A DNA stretch of 32,854 nt from an uncultured Bacilli bacterium (GTDB lineage Bacteria > Bacillota_I > Bacilli_A > RF39 > UBA660): NCBI GenBank assembly GCA_947624125.1, contig CANQIY010000002.1, positions 1 to 32,854 on the forward strand, given 5' to 3'. This document shows, piece by piece, positions 7,512-16,286 of this stretch. Positions within the stretch are counted from its first letter, which is position 1. The number at the start of each line of letters is the position of its first letter. The position numbers were made by a program, and so were the translations under genes. The notes beneath the pieces were generated by a model that was not told where the DNA came from, made no database searches, and worked only from the letters and a program-made list of their open reading frames with translations.

Positions 7512-8036
7512 ATGAATATTGGAGAAAAAATTATAAGTTATAGAAAGAAAATGAATTATTCCCAAGAAAAATTAGCTGAAATGTTAGGTGTAACAAGGCA
7601 AACACTATCGAATTGGGAAGATAATATTACGGTACCGGATTTAAAACAAGCCAAAAAACTAGCTGATATATTTCATATTGCAGTTGATGAATTAACTAAT
7701 TCCGAGAAATTATTAATTTCTTTAGTTAAAAAACAAATGACTTTAACAAAAGTAATCATATTTACTATTTATTTTATTATATTAGGTTGTTTAATAACAT
7801 TTAGTATTTATGAATTATTAAAAAAAGATTTTACTTATCCAACTGATGCAAGTTTTGTATGTGTCGTAGATGATAAGGAATACCCAGTCTATGTTACAGA
7901 TAATGAAAATGATGTTTATAAAATAGTTATAGGGGATGAAGAATATTTAGGAGGTAATTCCATTTCAGAATTAATGGAAACTTTAAATGTAGTGAAAAAG
8001 ATGTTAATAAATAATGGGGGAAAATGTTATCATTAA
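7512..8036 (+). CDS. Membrane-anchored XRE-family regulator
   Basis: The 174-aa protein starts after GAGGAG (7500-7505). Residues 1-60 form an XRE helix-turn-helix (EKLAEMLGVTRQTLSNWEDN, then VPDLKQAKKLADIF). A TM segment spans about residues 77-99, and a ~70-residue C-terminal domain with strand-rich VCVVDDKEYPVYV should be outside. One-component regulators of this form may sense envelope signals and act on nearby promoters. Possible targets are the divergent tRNA/ATPase side or the SipW-type unit downstream, but no operator is identified. Confidence 0.85.
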   Translation: MNIGEKIISYRKKMNYSQEKLAEMLGVTRQTLSNWEDNITVPDLKQAKKLADIFHIAVDELTNSEKLLISLVKKQMTLTKVIIFTIYFIILGCLITFSIYELLKKDFTYPTDASFVCVVDDKEYPVYVTDNENDVYKIVIGDEEYLGGNSISELMETLNVVKKMLINNGGKCYH

Positions 8037-8112
8037 TTTTAATTAGAAAAGTTTCTTGAATATGTAAATATGTTATGTTATACTTATATATAGTAAAGAG
8101 GAGCAAATTCTT

Positions 8113-8835
8113 ATGAATAAAAAGGGAAAAGACAGCAAGAAGTATGATGATAAAGAAGATTTAGAAATAACAAAAGTTGCTAAAGGTAGCGAAAACTCCC
8201 AAATGCTTTTATTTGTTGTGTTAATCTTTTTATTTGGATTAACTCTTTTTGCATCGCTTACTTTTATTGGCTCTTATTATATTAATAAAAACAAACAATA
8301 CGTTAATACAGAATATATAAATATTGATAAAAATAAAAATCATGTTTTAATAACCAACAATGGTAAAATTTCGATGGCACTAAAAGAGAGTGATTTAGAT
8401 ACAAGTGGCGAAAAAGTTATTATTGAAAAATATACAGCAATTGAACTTAAAACAGATAGAGATGCCAAAGAAGATGGGAAAATAAAATATTCGGTTCGTT
8501 ATAATATTGAAGAAAATGATTATGATAAGAATGTTATTGCTACTAATTATAGTGATTATTTAGTACGATTTGCTTATTCTTATGATAATAATGAGTGGAT
8601 ATATGTAAATAATGCAATATCAAATATGAATAATACTTTAACACCTTTAATGGGTAATTATTATGATGTAGCAGGAATAACGGGACCGCTAAATGTTGTA
8701 AGTAAATATGAACTTAGTGTTAACCCAGGAAAAAGTAAGAAAATGTATTGGAAAAGTGAAACAATTATTAATAAAAATGCCGATAATATCGATAAAGCAG
8801 TAAGGGCTGAATTTAAAATTACATATGATGAATAG
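8113..8835 (+). CDS. Single-pass membrane-anchored protein next to SipW-type peptidase
   Basis: The 240-aa protein starts at ATG 8113 after AGAGGAG. A charged inside tail (about residues 1-30) is followed by a hydrophobic segment (about 31-56) and an outside domain of ~180 aa with predicted beta strands and no Cys. It lies 61 bp upstream of a SipW-type signal peptidase. In Bacillus, SipW processes TasA and TapA, so a role as substrate or partner is a reasonable inference. Sequence similarity to TasA/camelysin is not evident by eye. Confidence 0.75.
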   Translation: MNKKGKDSKKYDDKEDLEITKVAKGSENSQMLLFVVLIFLFGLTLFASLTFIGSYYINKNKQYVNTEYINIDKNKNHVLITNNGKISMALKESDLDTSGEKVIIEKYTAIELKTDRDAKEDGKIKYSVRYNIEENDYDKNVIATNYSDYLVRFAYSYDNNEWIYVNNAISNMNNTLTPLMGNYYDVAGITGPLNVVSKYELSVNPGKSKKMYWKSETIINKNADNIDKAVRAEFKITYDE

Positions 8836-8896
8836 ATAATTTAATTGTTATTATGGAAAAAAATGTTTATAATATAGTTAGAATAGGACGAGTTGT

Positions 8897-9601
8897 ATGG
8901 AAAATAAAATAGATGAAACACATTACAATCTTAAAGGTTTATTAAAATATATTACAACTGTAGTCAGTTGGACAATTTTTGTATTGCTTATTATTGTTTG
9001 TATACTACTCACATATTATTTTATCTCAGTTAAATTATATGCAACTAAGGGTGAAAAATATAAACCTAAATTTTCTGTTTATACGATAGTTAGTCAAAGT
9101 ATGGAACCAACCATAAATGTATATGATGTTATTGTTAATACCAAGGTTGATGAACCAAGTTCGATTAAAGTTAATGACGTTATAACCTTTACTTCAACTT
9201 GGCAAGTAACTTATGGAATGACGATTACGCACCGGGTGGTTGGGACTAAAAATTTAGATGATGGTTCTCTATGTTTTATTACAAGAGGAGATAATAATAC
9301 CCAAGAAGATGAAGGTTGCGTTAAAGAGTCAAATGTTATTGGGGTTGTAAAAGCTGTTATTCCTAGTTTAGGTAAAATTCAAGCCTTTTTAGGTACAAGT
9401 TTAGGTTGGATTACAATTATTTTAATCCCCGCCCTATATATTATAGTTAAAGATATCATTAAATTAATTGCACTTGTTAGTCATAAAGAAGAAGTATTAA
9501 ATAAAGAAATAATATTACCAACGAAAACTGTTAGTAAAGAAAAAAGATTAGAACAAGCTTATAAAGATATTATGAAGGTCAAAAAGAAAAGAAAAAAATA
9601 A
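8897..9601 (+). CDS. Signal peptidase I, SipW/ER type
   Basis: The 234-aa protein has an N-terminal TM segment (about residues 19-44), the catalytic core, a C-terminal TM segment (about 170-190) and a basic inside tail. The nucleophile is Ser68 in SQSMEP. The usual bacterial Lys is replaced by His112 in ITHRVV, and Asp132 lies in RGDNN. This Ser-His-Asp set is typical of ER, archaeal and SipW signal peptidases. It has its own TATAAT near 8870. The 30-residue Lys/Arg-rich tail is longer than usual. The likely job is processing of one or a few dedicated exported proteins, possibly the product of 8113-8835. Confidence 0.9.
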   Translation: MENKIDETHYNLKGLLKYITTVVSWTIFVLLIIVCILLTYYFISVKLYATKGEKYKPKFSVYTIVSQSMEPTINVYDVIVNTKVDEPSSIKVNDVITFTSTWQVTYGMTITHRVVGTKNLDDGSLCFITRGDNNTQEDEGCVKESNVIGVVKAVIPSLGKIQAFLGTSLGWITIILIPALYIIVKDIIKLIALVSHKEEVLNKEIILPTKTVSKEKRLEQAYKDIMKVKKKRKK

Positions 9602-9602
9602 G

Positions 9603-9642
9603 AAAAGATTTAGGTAAATTAAGAAATACTTAAATCTTTTTT
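9603..9642 (+). terminator. Intrinsic terminator
   Basis: Arms 9603-9616 and 9627-9640 pair over about 14 bp with one G-T pair, and a T-run ends the element. Confidence 0.8.
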
Positions 9643-9644
9643 CA

Positions 9645-9673
9645 TTGCATTTTATCCTTTAATGTTATATAAT
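9645..9673 (+). promoter_or_regulatory. Promoter of the rubrerythrin gene
   Basis: TTGCAT (9645-9650) and TATAAT (9668-9673) are spaced by exactly 17 bp. The ATG is at 9697. Confidence 0.75.
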
Positions 9674-9696
9674 TTTCTTTGAGAAGGAAGTGCATT

Positions 9697-10236
9697 ATGG
9701 AATTAAAAGGTTCAAAAACAGAAGCCAATTTAATGGCGGCATTTGCGGGTGAAAGTCAAGCTCGTAATAAATATACTTATTATGCTAGTAAAGCAAGAAA
9801 AGATGGTTATGAACAAATCGCAGCCATTTTTGAAGAAACAGCAAATAATGAAAAAGAACATGCTAAATTATGGTTTAAAGAATTGCATGGTGGTGATGTT
9901 CCGGATACTCATACAAACTTAGAAGATGCTGCTGCTGGTGAAAATTATGAATGGACAGATATGTATAAAGAATTTGCAGAAGTTGCGAAAGAAGAAGGAT
10001 TTACAAGAATAGCTAATTTATTTGAAAGTGTCGGAGCAATAGAAAAAGAACATGAAGAAAGATATAGAAAGTTAATAGCTAATATCGATGAAGATTTAGT
10101 TTTCTCAAGTGAAGGTGATACAATTTGGATTTGCCGTAACTGCGGTCATGTTGTAATTGGTAAAAAAGCTCCAGAGGTATGTCCAGTTTGTAAACATGCC
10201 AAAAGTTTCTTTGAAAGAAAAGCCAATAATTATTAA
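9697..10236 (+). CDS. rbr: Rubrerythrin
   Basis: The 179-aa protein starts at ATG 9697 after AAGGAAG; an in-frame TTG upstream is not needed. The N-terminal four-helix di-iron domain carries the repeated ligand motifs (Glu19 in AGESQARN, ExxxNEKEH near 48-55, EKEHEER near 116-122). The C-terminus is a rubredoxin-like iron site with Cys146, Cys149, Cys162 and Cys165. Rubrerythrin reduces hydrogen peroxide in the cytoplasm of anaerobes using electrons from rubredoxin-type carriers. It is transcribed alone. Length and domain order are normal for the family. Confidence 0.95.
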   Translation: MELKGSKTEANLMAAFAGESQARNKYTYYASKARKDGYEQIAAIFEETANNEKEHAKLWFKELHGGDVPDTHTNLEDAAAGENYEWTDMYKEFAEVAKEEGFTRIANLFESVGAIEKEHEERYRKLIANIDEDLVFSSEGDTIWICRNCGHVVIGKKAPEVCPVCKHAKSFFERKANNY

Positions 10237-10249
10237 AAAATATGATGAT

Positions 10250-10456
10250 TTAAATTAAGTAGGTTAATGAGTTCTTAAAAAGAGATAAAATACCATGGGT
10301 GAAAGTATTTTAAGATAAACATTTAACTGAATTTCCTTTAATGAATATTTTAAGAGTAATTCACGTTACGAATTAAAGTGTATGATAATTTCATAAAAAA
10401 AGGTGGTACCGCGGGGAAACTCGTCCTTAACTCTTCTTTTATGAAATTTTTCTTTT
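10250..10456 (+). promoter_or_regulatory. T-box riboswitch leader of pheST
   Basis: The conserved T-box AGGTGGTACCGCGG is at 10401-10414. It sits inside a terminator formed by AATTTCATAAAA (10387-10398) and TTTTATGAAATT (10437-10448) followed by a T-run. The candidate specifier codon is TTC (10333-10335) after GAA, which matches phenylalanine. Uncharged tRNA-Phe would pair with the specifier and the T-box bulge, favouring antitermination. The 5' boundary is approximate. Confidence 0.9.
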
Positions 10457-10486
10457 TAATTTAGGTATAATGGAAGGAGAATATCA

Positions 10487-11536
10487 ATGAATAATGATAA
10501 AATAGAAAGTATAAAAAAAGAATTAAATGGGATATTTAAAAATATTAAAGATGAAATAGAATTAGAAAATATCAAAAATGAATATTTAGGTAAAAATGGT
10601 AAAATTACTAGTTTAAGTCAACTTATTAGAGAAATACCTAATGAAGAGAAAAAGAATTTTGGGATGCAAATAAATGAACTTAAAAATATTTTTAATGAAG
10701 AATATAATAATTTAAAAAATAAATTAGAAGAGATGAAAATATTAGCTAAGTTAAATGAAGAAGCAATTGATGTAACATTACCTAGTACAAAAATACCTAG
10801 TGGAGCAGCTCATCCTATTGAAAGAATAATTGAAAGTTTGGAAAGTCTTTTAATGAGTATGGGTTATGATGTAGTAGAGGGACCGGAAATAGAGAAAGAT
10901 TTATATAATTTTGAATTATTAAATTTACCGAAAGGTCATCCAGCAAGAGATGCCCAAGATACATTTTATATTAAAGGAGAAGAATATTTACTTCGGAGTC
11001 AAACAAGTCCTGTACAAGTAAGAGAAATGCTTGCTCACGAAGGACATGAACCAATAAGAATAATTTGTCCAGGTAAAACTTATCGAAGAGATGAAGATGA
11101 TGCTACTCATTCCCATGAATTTACGCAAATGGAAGGTTTATTAATTGATAAAAATATTACGTTAGGTGATTTAAAAGGGACATTTGAAAGTATTGCCAAA
11201 ATGTTATTTGGTAATACAAGGGAAACAAGATTTAGACCTAGTTTTTATCCATTTACTGAACCAAGTGTAGAAATGGATATAAGTTGTTTTAATTGTCATG
11301 GTAAAGGATGTAATATATGTAAAGGAACAGGTTGGATTACAGTTGGCGGAGCTGGGATGGTTAATCCAATTGTGTTAAAAAATTGTGGTTATGACCCTAA
11401 AGAATGGAATGGTTTTGCATTTGGTTTTGGGCTTGAGCGACTTGCGATGTTAAAATATGGTATAAATGATATAAGAGTCTTCTATATTAATCATGATATG
11501 CGAACTTTAGAACAATTTGACAGGAGGGAATATTAA
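10487..11536 (+). CDS. pheS: Phenylalanyl-tRNA synthetase alpha subunit
   Basis: The 349-aa protein starts at ATG 10487 after AAGGAGA. An N-terminal coiled coil (about residues 1-90) binds tRNA-Phe. The class II catalytic core contains motif 2 (CPGKTYRRDEDDATH) and motif 3 (FGFGLERLAMLKYG). A CxxC-type cluster (CFNCHGKGCNICKG) lies before motif 3; four Cys in this place occur in many PheS proteins and may bind zinc. It forms the (alpha-beta)2 enzyme with PheT, encoded one base after its stop. Expression is controlled by the T-box leader. Confidence 0.97.
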   Translation: MNNDKIESIKKELNGIFKNIKDEIELENIKNEYLGKNGKITSLSQLIREIPNEEKKNFGMQINELKNIFNEEYNNLKNKLEEMKILAKLNEEAIDVTLPSTKIPSGAAHPIERIIESLESLLMSMGYDVVEGPEIEKDLYNFELLNLPKGHPARDAQDTFYIKGEEYLLRSQTSPVQVREMLAHEGHEPIRIICPGKTYRRDEDDATHSHEFTQMEGLLIDKNITLGDLKGTFESIAKMLFGNTRETRFRPSFYPFTEPSVEMDISCFNCHGKGCNICKGTGWITVGGAGMVNPIVLKNCGYDPKEWNGFAFGFGLERLAMLKYGINDIRVFYINHDMRTLEQFDRREY

Positions 11537-11537
11537 G

Positions 11538-13928
11538 ATGGCTTTAAGTTTAAATTGGGTTAATGATTATATTGATATAAAAAAAGAAGATAAAAAAGCT
11601 TTAGCTGATAAAATAACTAAAGCCGGAATAAATGTGGAAAAAGTTACTTCTTTCAACATTGAAAATTTAGTAATAGGTGAAATAGTTGCTTGTGAAATGC
11701 ATCCGGATAGTGACCATTTACATGTTTGTAAAGTCGATATAAAAAGTGATATTTTAAATATTGTATGTGGAGCAAGTAATGTTCGGGTAGGTCTTAAAGT
11801 AATAGTGGCATTACCCGGTGCTATATTACCTGGTAATTTTGAAATTAAAAAAAGCAAAATAAGAGGAGTCGAATCAAATGGGATGCTTTGTGCCTTATTT
11901 GAATTAGGTTTAGAAGAAAAAACAGAGGAAACTTATCAAAAAGGTATTTGTGAATTACCATCTGATGCTCCTTTAGGAGAAAATGCTTTAGAATACTTAG
12001 GTTATGATGATACAATATATGAATTAGATTTAAATCCTAATCGAACTGACTGTAATAATCATCTTCCTTTTGCTTATGAAATCGGTGCTGTTTTAGGTAA
12101 AAAGGTAGTAGAACCCGATATTAGTTTTAAAGAAAGTAATGATGATATTAATAAAGAAGTTACTTTAAAAGTTGAGACTGAAAATGTATCTATGTACAAT
12201 TTAATGGTTGCTAAAGATGTTACGATTAAAGAAAGTCCTAATTTTATTAAAAGAAGATTAGAAGTAGCGGGTGTAAGAAGTATTAATAATGTAGTTGATA
12301 TTTCTAATTATGTTATGCTTGAATATGGGCAACCTCTTCACTTCTTTGATAAAGATAGTGTTGGTAATGAAATTGTCGTAAGAATGGCTCATGATAAAGA
12401 AACAATTGTTACCTTAGATAAAGAAGAAAGAGTTTTAACTAAAGATGATATAGTAATAACAGATGGAAAAAAATCTCTTTGTGTTGCTGGAGTTATGGGT
12501 GGTTTAAATAGTGGAATAACTGATAATACTAAAAATATTTTAATTGAGTCAGCGATTTTTAACCCTTATAATATCCGTTATACTTCCCTTCGTTTAGGCT
12601 TACGGAGTGAAGCTAGTTTAAGATTAGAAAAACCACTTAGTTATGAATACACCGAAAAAGCAATTAAAAGAGCATGTCATTTATTAGAAAAGTATGCTGA
12701 TGCTAAAATTGTTAAGGGAATTGTTACTTATGACAAAACAGATAAAAAAACTAAAAATATTTCAGTAACTTTAAAAGAAATTAATTCTATTTTAGGAATG
12801 ACTTTAACAGATGAAGAAGTTATCAATATTTTACAAAATTTAGGTTTTACCTATCATAAAGAACAAGAAGAATATCATGTAGAAATTCCTTTAAGAAGAC
12901 AAGATATTTATGAACAAAAAGAAGATTTAATTGAAGAAATTGGTCGTTTACATGGTTATGATAATATAAAACCAACTCTTCCTATTGTAGAAACTAAAAA
13001 AGGTGTTTATAAAGAAAATATTCATTTAAGAAAAATGATATCTAAAAGAATGCGTTCTTTAGGTTTTAATGAAGTAAGAACATATACTTTAGTTAGTGAA
13101 GAAGAAATAACGAAGTTTAATTATGATAATAAAGAATTTATTAAATTATTAAGACCAATGTTAAAAGAAAAGGCTTATGTAAGACAAAATATAGTAAATA
13201 GTTTATTTGATATATATAATTATAATATTAATAAAAAAATAAAAGATATATTAATATATGAAATATCTAATGTTTATGGTTTAGAAAATGAAGATTATCA
13301 AGAAGATACTAAATTATCATTTTTACTATCAGGTAAATATATTATTAATACATGGAATAATAATAATTTAGAAATAGATTTTTATTTATTAAAGGGAATA
13401 GTAGAAAATTTATTAAATTATTTAGGGTTAGAAAATAGATATACTTTTAAATTAAGTTCGAATGTTCCTAAAGAAATCCATCCTAAAATAAATAGTGAAA
13501 TAATAATAGATAATAAAAATATAGGTTATTTTGGTAAACTTCATCCAAATATATCTAAAAATGATGTATATGTTTGTGAAATATCTTTAACTAAATTATT
13601 TAATTGTAAAACAAGTGATGTTAAATATAAAGAATTAAATAAATTTCCAACAATTCAAAAAGATTTGGCTTTTATAGTTGATAATAATATTGATAGTATG
13701 GAAATTTATAATGAAATAAAAAGAGCTGGGGGAAAATTACTTACTAATATTGTTATTTTTGATGTTTATAAAGGGGATAAAATAGATAAAAATAAAAAAT
13801 CTATTGCTTATAATTTAACTTTTGAAGATTATAATAGAACTTTAACTGAAGAAGAAGTTATGGTTAAATTTAAAGATATAATTAATTCAGTTGAGAAAAA
13901 ATTTAATGCTATTTTAAGAGATAAATAG
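11538..13928 (+). CDS. pheT: Phenylalanyl-tRNA synthetase beta subunit
   Basis: The 796-aa protein starts at ATG 11538, chosen because AGGAGGG lies at 11522-11528; an earlier in-frame ATG at 11517 overlaps pheS and has no ribosome binding site. Domains in order are an N-terminal tRNA-binding OB fold (about 40-150), the B3/B4 editing region, B5 (ExxDLIEEIGRLHGYDNI), the catalytic-like core and a C-terminal ferredoxin-fold anticodon-binding domain (KFPTIQKDLAFIVD). Length is normal. The stop codon is part of the terminator stem. Confidence 0.97.
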   Translation: MALSLNWVNDYIDIKKEDKKALADKITKAGINVEKVTSFNIENLVIGEIVACEMHPDSDHLHVCKVDIKSDILNIVCGASNVRVGLKVIVALPGAILPGNFEIKKSKIRGVESNGMLCALFELGLEEKTEETYQKGICELPSDAPLGENALEYLGYDDTIYELDLNPNRTDCNNHLPFAYEIGAVLGKKVVEPDISFKESNDDINKEVTLKVETENVSMYNLMVAKDVTIKESPNFIKRRLEVAGVRSINNVVDISNYVMLEYGQPLHFFDKDSVGNEIVVRMAHDKETIVTLDKEERVLTKDDIVITDGKKSLCVAGVMGGLNSGITDNTKNILIESAIFNPYNIRYTSLRLGLRSEASLRLEKPLSYEYTEKAIKRACHLLEKYADAKIVKGIVTYDKTDKKTKNISVTLKEINSILGMTLTDEEVINILQNLGFTYHKEQEEYHVEIPLRRQDIYEQKEDLIEEIGRLHGYDNIKPTLPIVETKKGVYKENIHLRKMISKRMRSLGFNEVRTYTLVSEEEITKFNYDNKEFIKLLRPMLKEKAYVRQNIVNSLFDIYNYNINKKIKDILIYEISNVYGLENEDYQEDTKLSFLLSGKYIINTWNNNNLEIDFYLLKGIVENLLNYLGLENRYTFKLSSNVPKEIHPKINSEIIIDNKNIGYFGKLHPNISKNDVYVCEISLTKLFNCKTSDVKYKELNKFPTIQKDLAFIVDNNIDSMEIYNEIKRAGGKLLTNIVIFDVYKGDKIDKNKKSIAYNLTFEDYNRTLTEEEVMVKFKDIINSVEKKFNAILRDK

Positions 13929-13950
13929 GTGGGTTTTCCACTTATTTTTT
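13923..13950 (+). terminator. pheST terminator
   Basis: A 10-bp stem (13923-13932 with 13938-13947, one G-T pair) has a 5-nt loop and ends in a T-run. It overlaps the pheT stop. Confidence 0.85.
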
Positions 13951-13960
13951 CTTGCAAAAC

Positions 13961-13987
13961 TTGACTCCGGGGGGGGTATTATATAAT
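13961..13987 (+). promoter_or_regulatory. Promoter with G8 tract in the spacer (candidate phase-variable promoter)
   Basis: TTGACT (13961-13966) and a perfect TATAAT (13982-13987) are 15 bp apart, and the spacer contains eight consecutive G (13969-13976). This is a striking homopolymer in DNA of such low GC. Gain of two G would give the optimal 17-bp spacing, while the present length should be weak. AAAGGGAGA and the ATG at 14018 follow. Confidence 0.75.
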
Positions 13988-14017
13988 AACAAATATAAAA
14001 TAAAGGGAGAAAAAGTA

Positions 14018-16078
14018 ATGCAAGTTATTAACAAAAAGATAATTGTTATTTTTATATGTTTAAGTATTTTTATATTTGGGTTATTTAAATTGTTTAATAA
14101 AGAAAAAGTTGTGTTAGATAATGTAATATTAGATATAAAAGATACTAATAATTCTTTTGCTATTTATATAGAGAAGTATGATGCAGAAGGTAATGCTTCA
14201 TATGTAGAAAGTGAAGATAGTATATTTCCAATAGAAGATTATGTATATAATAAAGAATTAAGTGGATGTTTAGATAGTAATAGTAATGAAGTAGAAGATG
14301 CATTGAATTATAACTATGTAGATAAAGAATTAAATTTAAGAGTAAATAAACCAGTGACGTGTTATGTATATTATGATTATAAAGGTAATGGTACAGAGAA
14401 AATACCATATAAGATAAGAAGTATCGAAGATTTATTAGATTTAAGTCTAAAAGTTAATTCCGGAACAACTTATGCAAATGAATATTTTGAATTAACAAGA
14501 GATTTAGATTTTAGAGATAGTAATTCTTATAATGATAGTGAAAGAACAGACTATGGAAATTTAAATGGAATAGAAGATAATAATACATTAATGGAAGAAT
14601 TAACAACAGGAACTGGATGGATACCTATTGGCAAATATGTTGGTACACTAAGTTTTCAGGGAATATTTGATGGTAATGATAAAAAAATTAATAATTTATT
14701 TATTGAAGAAAAAACTAGGACTGATTATCATACTGGATTATTTGCTTTAATAAACAATAGTGAAATAAAAAATTTGACTGTAAGTGGTAATATTTATCGT
14801 TTAATTGGTGGAGTAAGTGGAGGGATAGTGAGTTTAGTAACTGGCAATTCAGTTATAGATAATTGCCATAGTGAAGTTAATATAGAAAATGAGGCAACAT
14901 CAAATTCAGCAGGTGGGATAGTAGGTGAACTATTAGCAGGTGGAACACTAACAATAAAAAATAGTAGTAATAAAGGAAATATAAGTGGAAGTAATAATAC
15001 TGGAGGTTTAATAGGTTTAAATTTTAATAATTTAAAAATAGAAAATAGTCATAATGAAGGAACAGTTACTAATTCTTTAGGACTTTATACAGCTGGCTTA
15101 TTAGGAAGAGATTATACTGCGACTAGTACAACAACAATTTTAAATTCATATAATAGTGGAAAAGTAATAATTGATGGCACTGATAGAAGTGCGAATTCAG
15201 GAGGTCTTATAGGGAAATTAAATGGTAATGCACATATAAACAATAGTTATAATAAAGGGGAAATAAATGTTAATATAGATGCAACAGCAGGCCAAGTTTC
15301 TTCAGGTGGATTAATAGGTTATGATGATGGGAAGGTAATAATGACTAATTCCCATAATGAAGGTAATGTAATGGGTGGTAATCGAGTTGGAGGTTTAGTA
15401 GGAATTGGTTGGAATAACAGTGTTACAATTATTGACAAGAGTTATAATACTGGTAATTTAGCTCCATCCGAAAATAGTAATTGGAATGGTAGTGTTCATG
15501 TTGGTGGAATTACTTCATATGTTTGGAATGGAGCGAAAATGTATTTATTTAATTCATATAATTCCGGTAATGTCGAAGCAAATTCGTCATTAAAAAAAGG
15601 TAATGCCGGATTTATTACATCTATAAGTGGCGATACTGAAGATAATCAAAAAGTTATTATTTTAAATAGTTATAATATAGGTGATATACTAAATGGAAAT
15701 ATGGGTTTCGGATTTAGTGGTTTGAGTAAAGGAACATTAAAATTGAATAATATCTACAATATGGGTGATTTTAAAGATGTAACAACAAAGTGTGGAATAG
15801 GTTATTTCACTATTGGTCAACCTTATGATGTAAAAAAAGCTTACTACAAAAATAACATTTCAGGAAGTAATATAGAAAATAATGAAATCGTTGGTAAAGA
15901 ATTAAACTATATGCAAAGTGATGCCTTTGTAACAGAGTTAAATAATAATTTAAGTAGTATAACTATTTCAGATTATATAGATAATGATTTATTAACAGAA
16001 TTTAAAAATACAACAGGATATGATTTAACATTAAGTAAATGGACACTAAAAGATGGACATCCTGTCTTAGTTTTTTAG
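14018..16078 (+). CDS. GLUG-repeat surface protein (adhesin-like)
   Basis: The 686-aa protein starts at ATG 14018 after AAAGGGAGA; the open frame continues upstream through the promoter but lacks a start signal there. A signal anchor spans about residues 7-25. An outside region of ~150 aa precedes at least seven imperfect repeats with the pattern GG(L/I)(I/V)G ... (I/L)xNS(Y/H)NxG, typical of GLUG motifs that build right-handed beta helices in adhesins. The last ~70 residues form a non-repetitive cap. No PQTG sorting signal is present, so the N-terminal anchor probably holds it. Expression may switch through the G8 tract. Confidence 0.85.
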   Translation: MQVINKKIIVIFICLSIFIFGLFKLFNKEKVVLDNVILDIKDTNNSFAIYIEKYDAEGNASYVESEDSIFPIEDYVYNKELSGCLDSNSNEVEDALNYNYVDKELNLRVNKPVTCYVYYDYKGNGTEKIPYKIRSIEDLLDLSLKVNSGTTYANEYFELTRDLDFRDSNSYNDSERTDYGNLNGIEDNNTLMEELTTGTGWIPIGKYVGTLSFQGIFDGNDKKINNLFIEEKTRTDYHTGLFALINNSEIKNLTVSGNIYRLIGGVSGGIVSLVTGNSVIDNCHSEVNIENEATSNSAGGIVGELLAGGTLTIKNSSNKGNISGSNNTGGLIGLNFNNLKIENSHNEGTVTNSLGLYTAGLLGRDYTATSTTTILNSYNSGKVIIDGTDRSANSGGLIGKLNGNAHINNSYNKGEINVNIDATAGQVSSGGLIGYDDGKVIMTNSHNEGNVMGGNRVGGLVGIGWNNSVTIIDKSYNTGNLAPSENSNWNGSVHVGGITSYVWNGAKMYLFNSYNSGNVEANSSLKKGNAGFITSISGDTEDNQKVIILNSYNIGDILNGNMGFGFSGLSKGTLKLNNIYNMGDFKDVTTKCGIGYFTIGQPYDVKKAYYKNNISGSNIENNEIVGKELNYMQSDAFVTELNNNLSSITISDYIDNDLLTEFKNTTGYDLTLSKWTLKDGHPVLVF

Positions 16079-16102
16079 AAGGTATATAACCTTCTTTTTT
16101 TA
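16077..16102 (+). terminator. Intrinsic terminator of the GLUG protein gene
   Basis: AGAAGGT (16077-16083) pairs with ACCTTCT (16089-16095) and a T-run follows. Confidence 0.85.
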
Positions 16103-16106
16103 AGAA

Positions 16107-16141
16107 TAAAAAAAACGAGAACACAAATTAATTGTGTTCTC
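16107..16141 (-). terminator. Minus-strand terminator
   Basis: A perfect 10-bp stem (16117-16126 with 16132-16141, loop of 5) is followed on the minus strand by G and a T-run. It would stop transcription from the small RNA candidate or the flavoprotein gene. Confidence 0.8.
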
Positions 16142-16148
16142 AAAGAAT

Positions 16149-16205
16149 AAAAAGGGGTTGACTAGTGTGATACTAGCACCAACTCGGTATTTTCCGAATT
16201 GGTGA
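16149..16205 (-). ncRNA. Candidate small structured RNA
   Basis: On the minus strand a promoter-like TTGACA (16239-16234), 17 bp, TAGTAT (16216-16211) is followed at once by two hairpins. The first, 16204-16194 with 16187-16177, has an 11-bp stem with one mismatch and a 6-nt loop. The second is CTAGT/ACTAG (16176-16172 with 16166-16162), which can extend through GTTG/CAAC at the expense of the first. CCCC and a T-run follow. There is no ORF. I do not recognise the family. It could instead be the end of a small transposable element. Confidence 0.35.
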
Positions 16206-16286
16206 TTACTATACTAATCGATTTTAATTGTTTTGTCAACAATTTTTTAGCTATTTTTGCTAAAAATTTTTTAATATTTTTGAACG

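Noticed and set aside
11567..11857. Antisense ORF within pheT, and similar ones at 14160, 17001, 23116, 27673, 31530 and 31670
   Set aside because: All are shadows of well-supported genes on the other strand, without ribosome binding sites.
14800..15760. CRISPR or tandem DNA repeats in the GLUG gene
   Set aside because: The repeats are protein-level GLUG motifs with diverged DNA, unequal spacing and an open frame. No CRISPR array was seen in the window.
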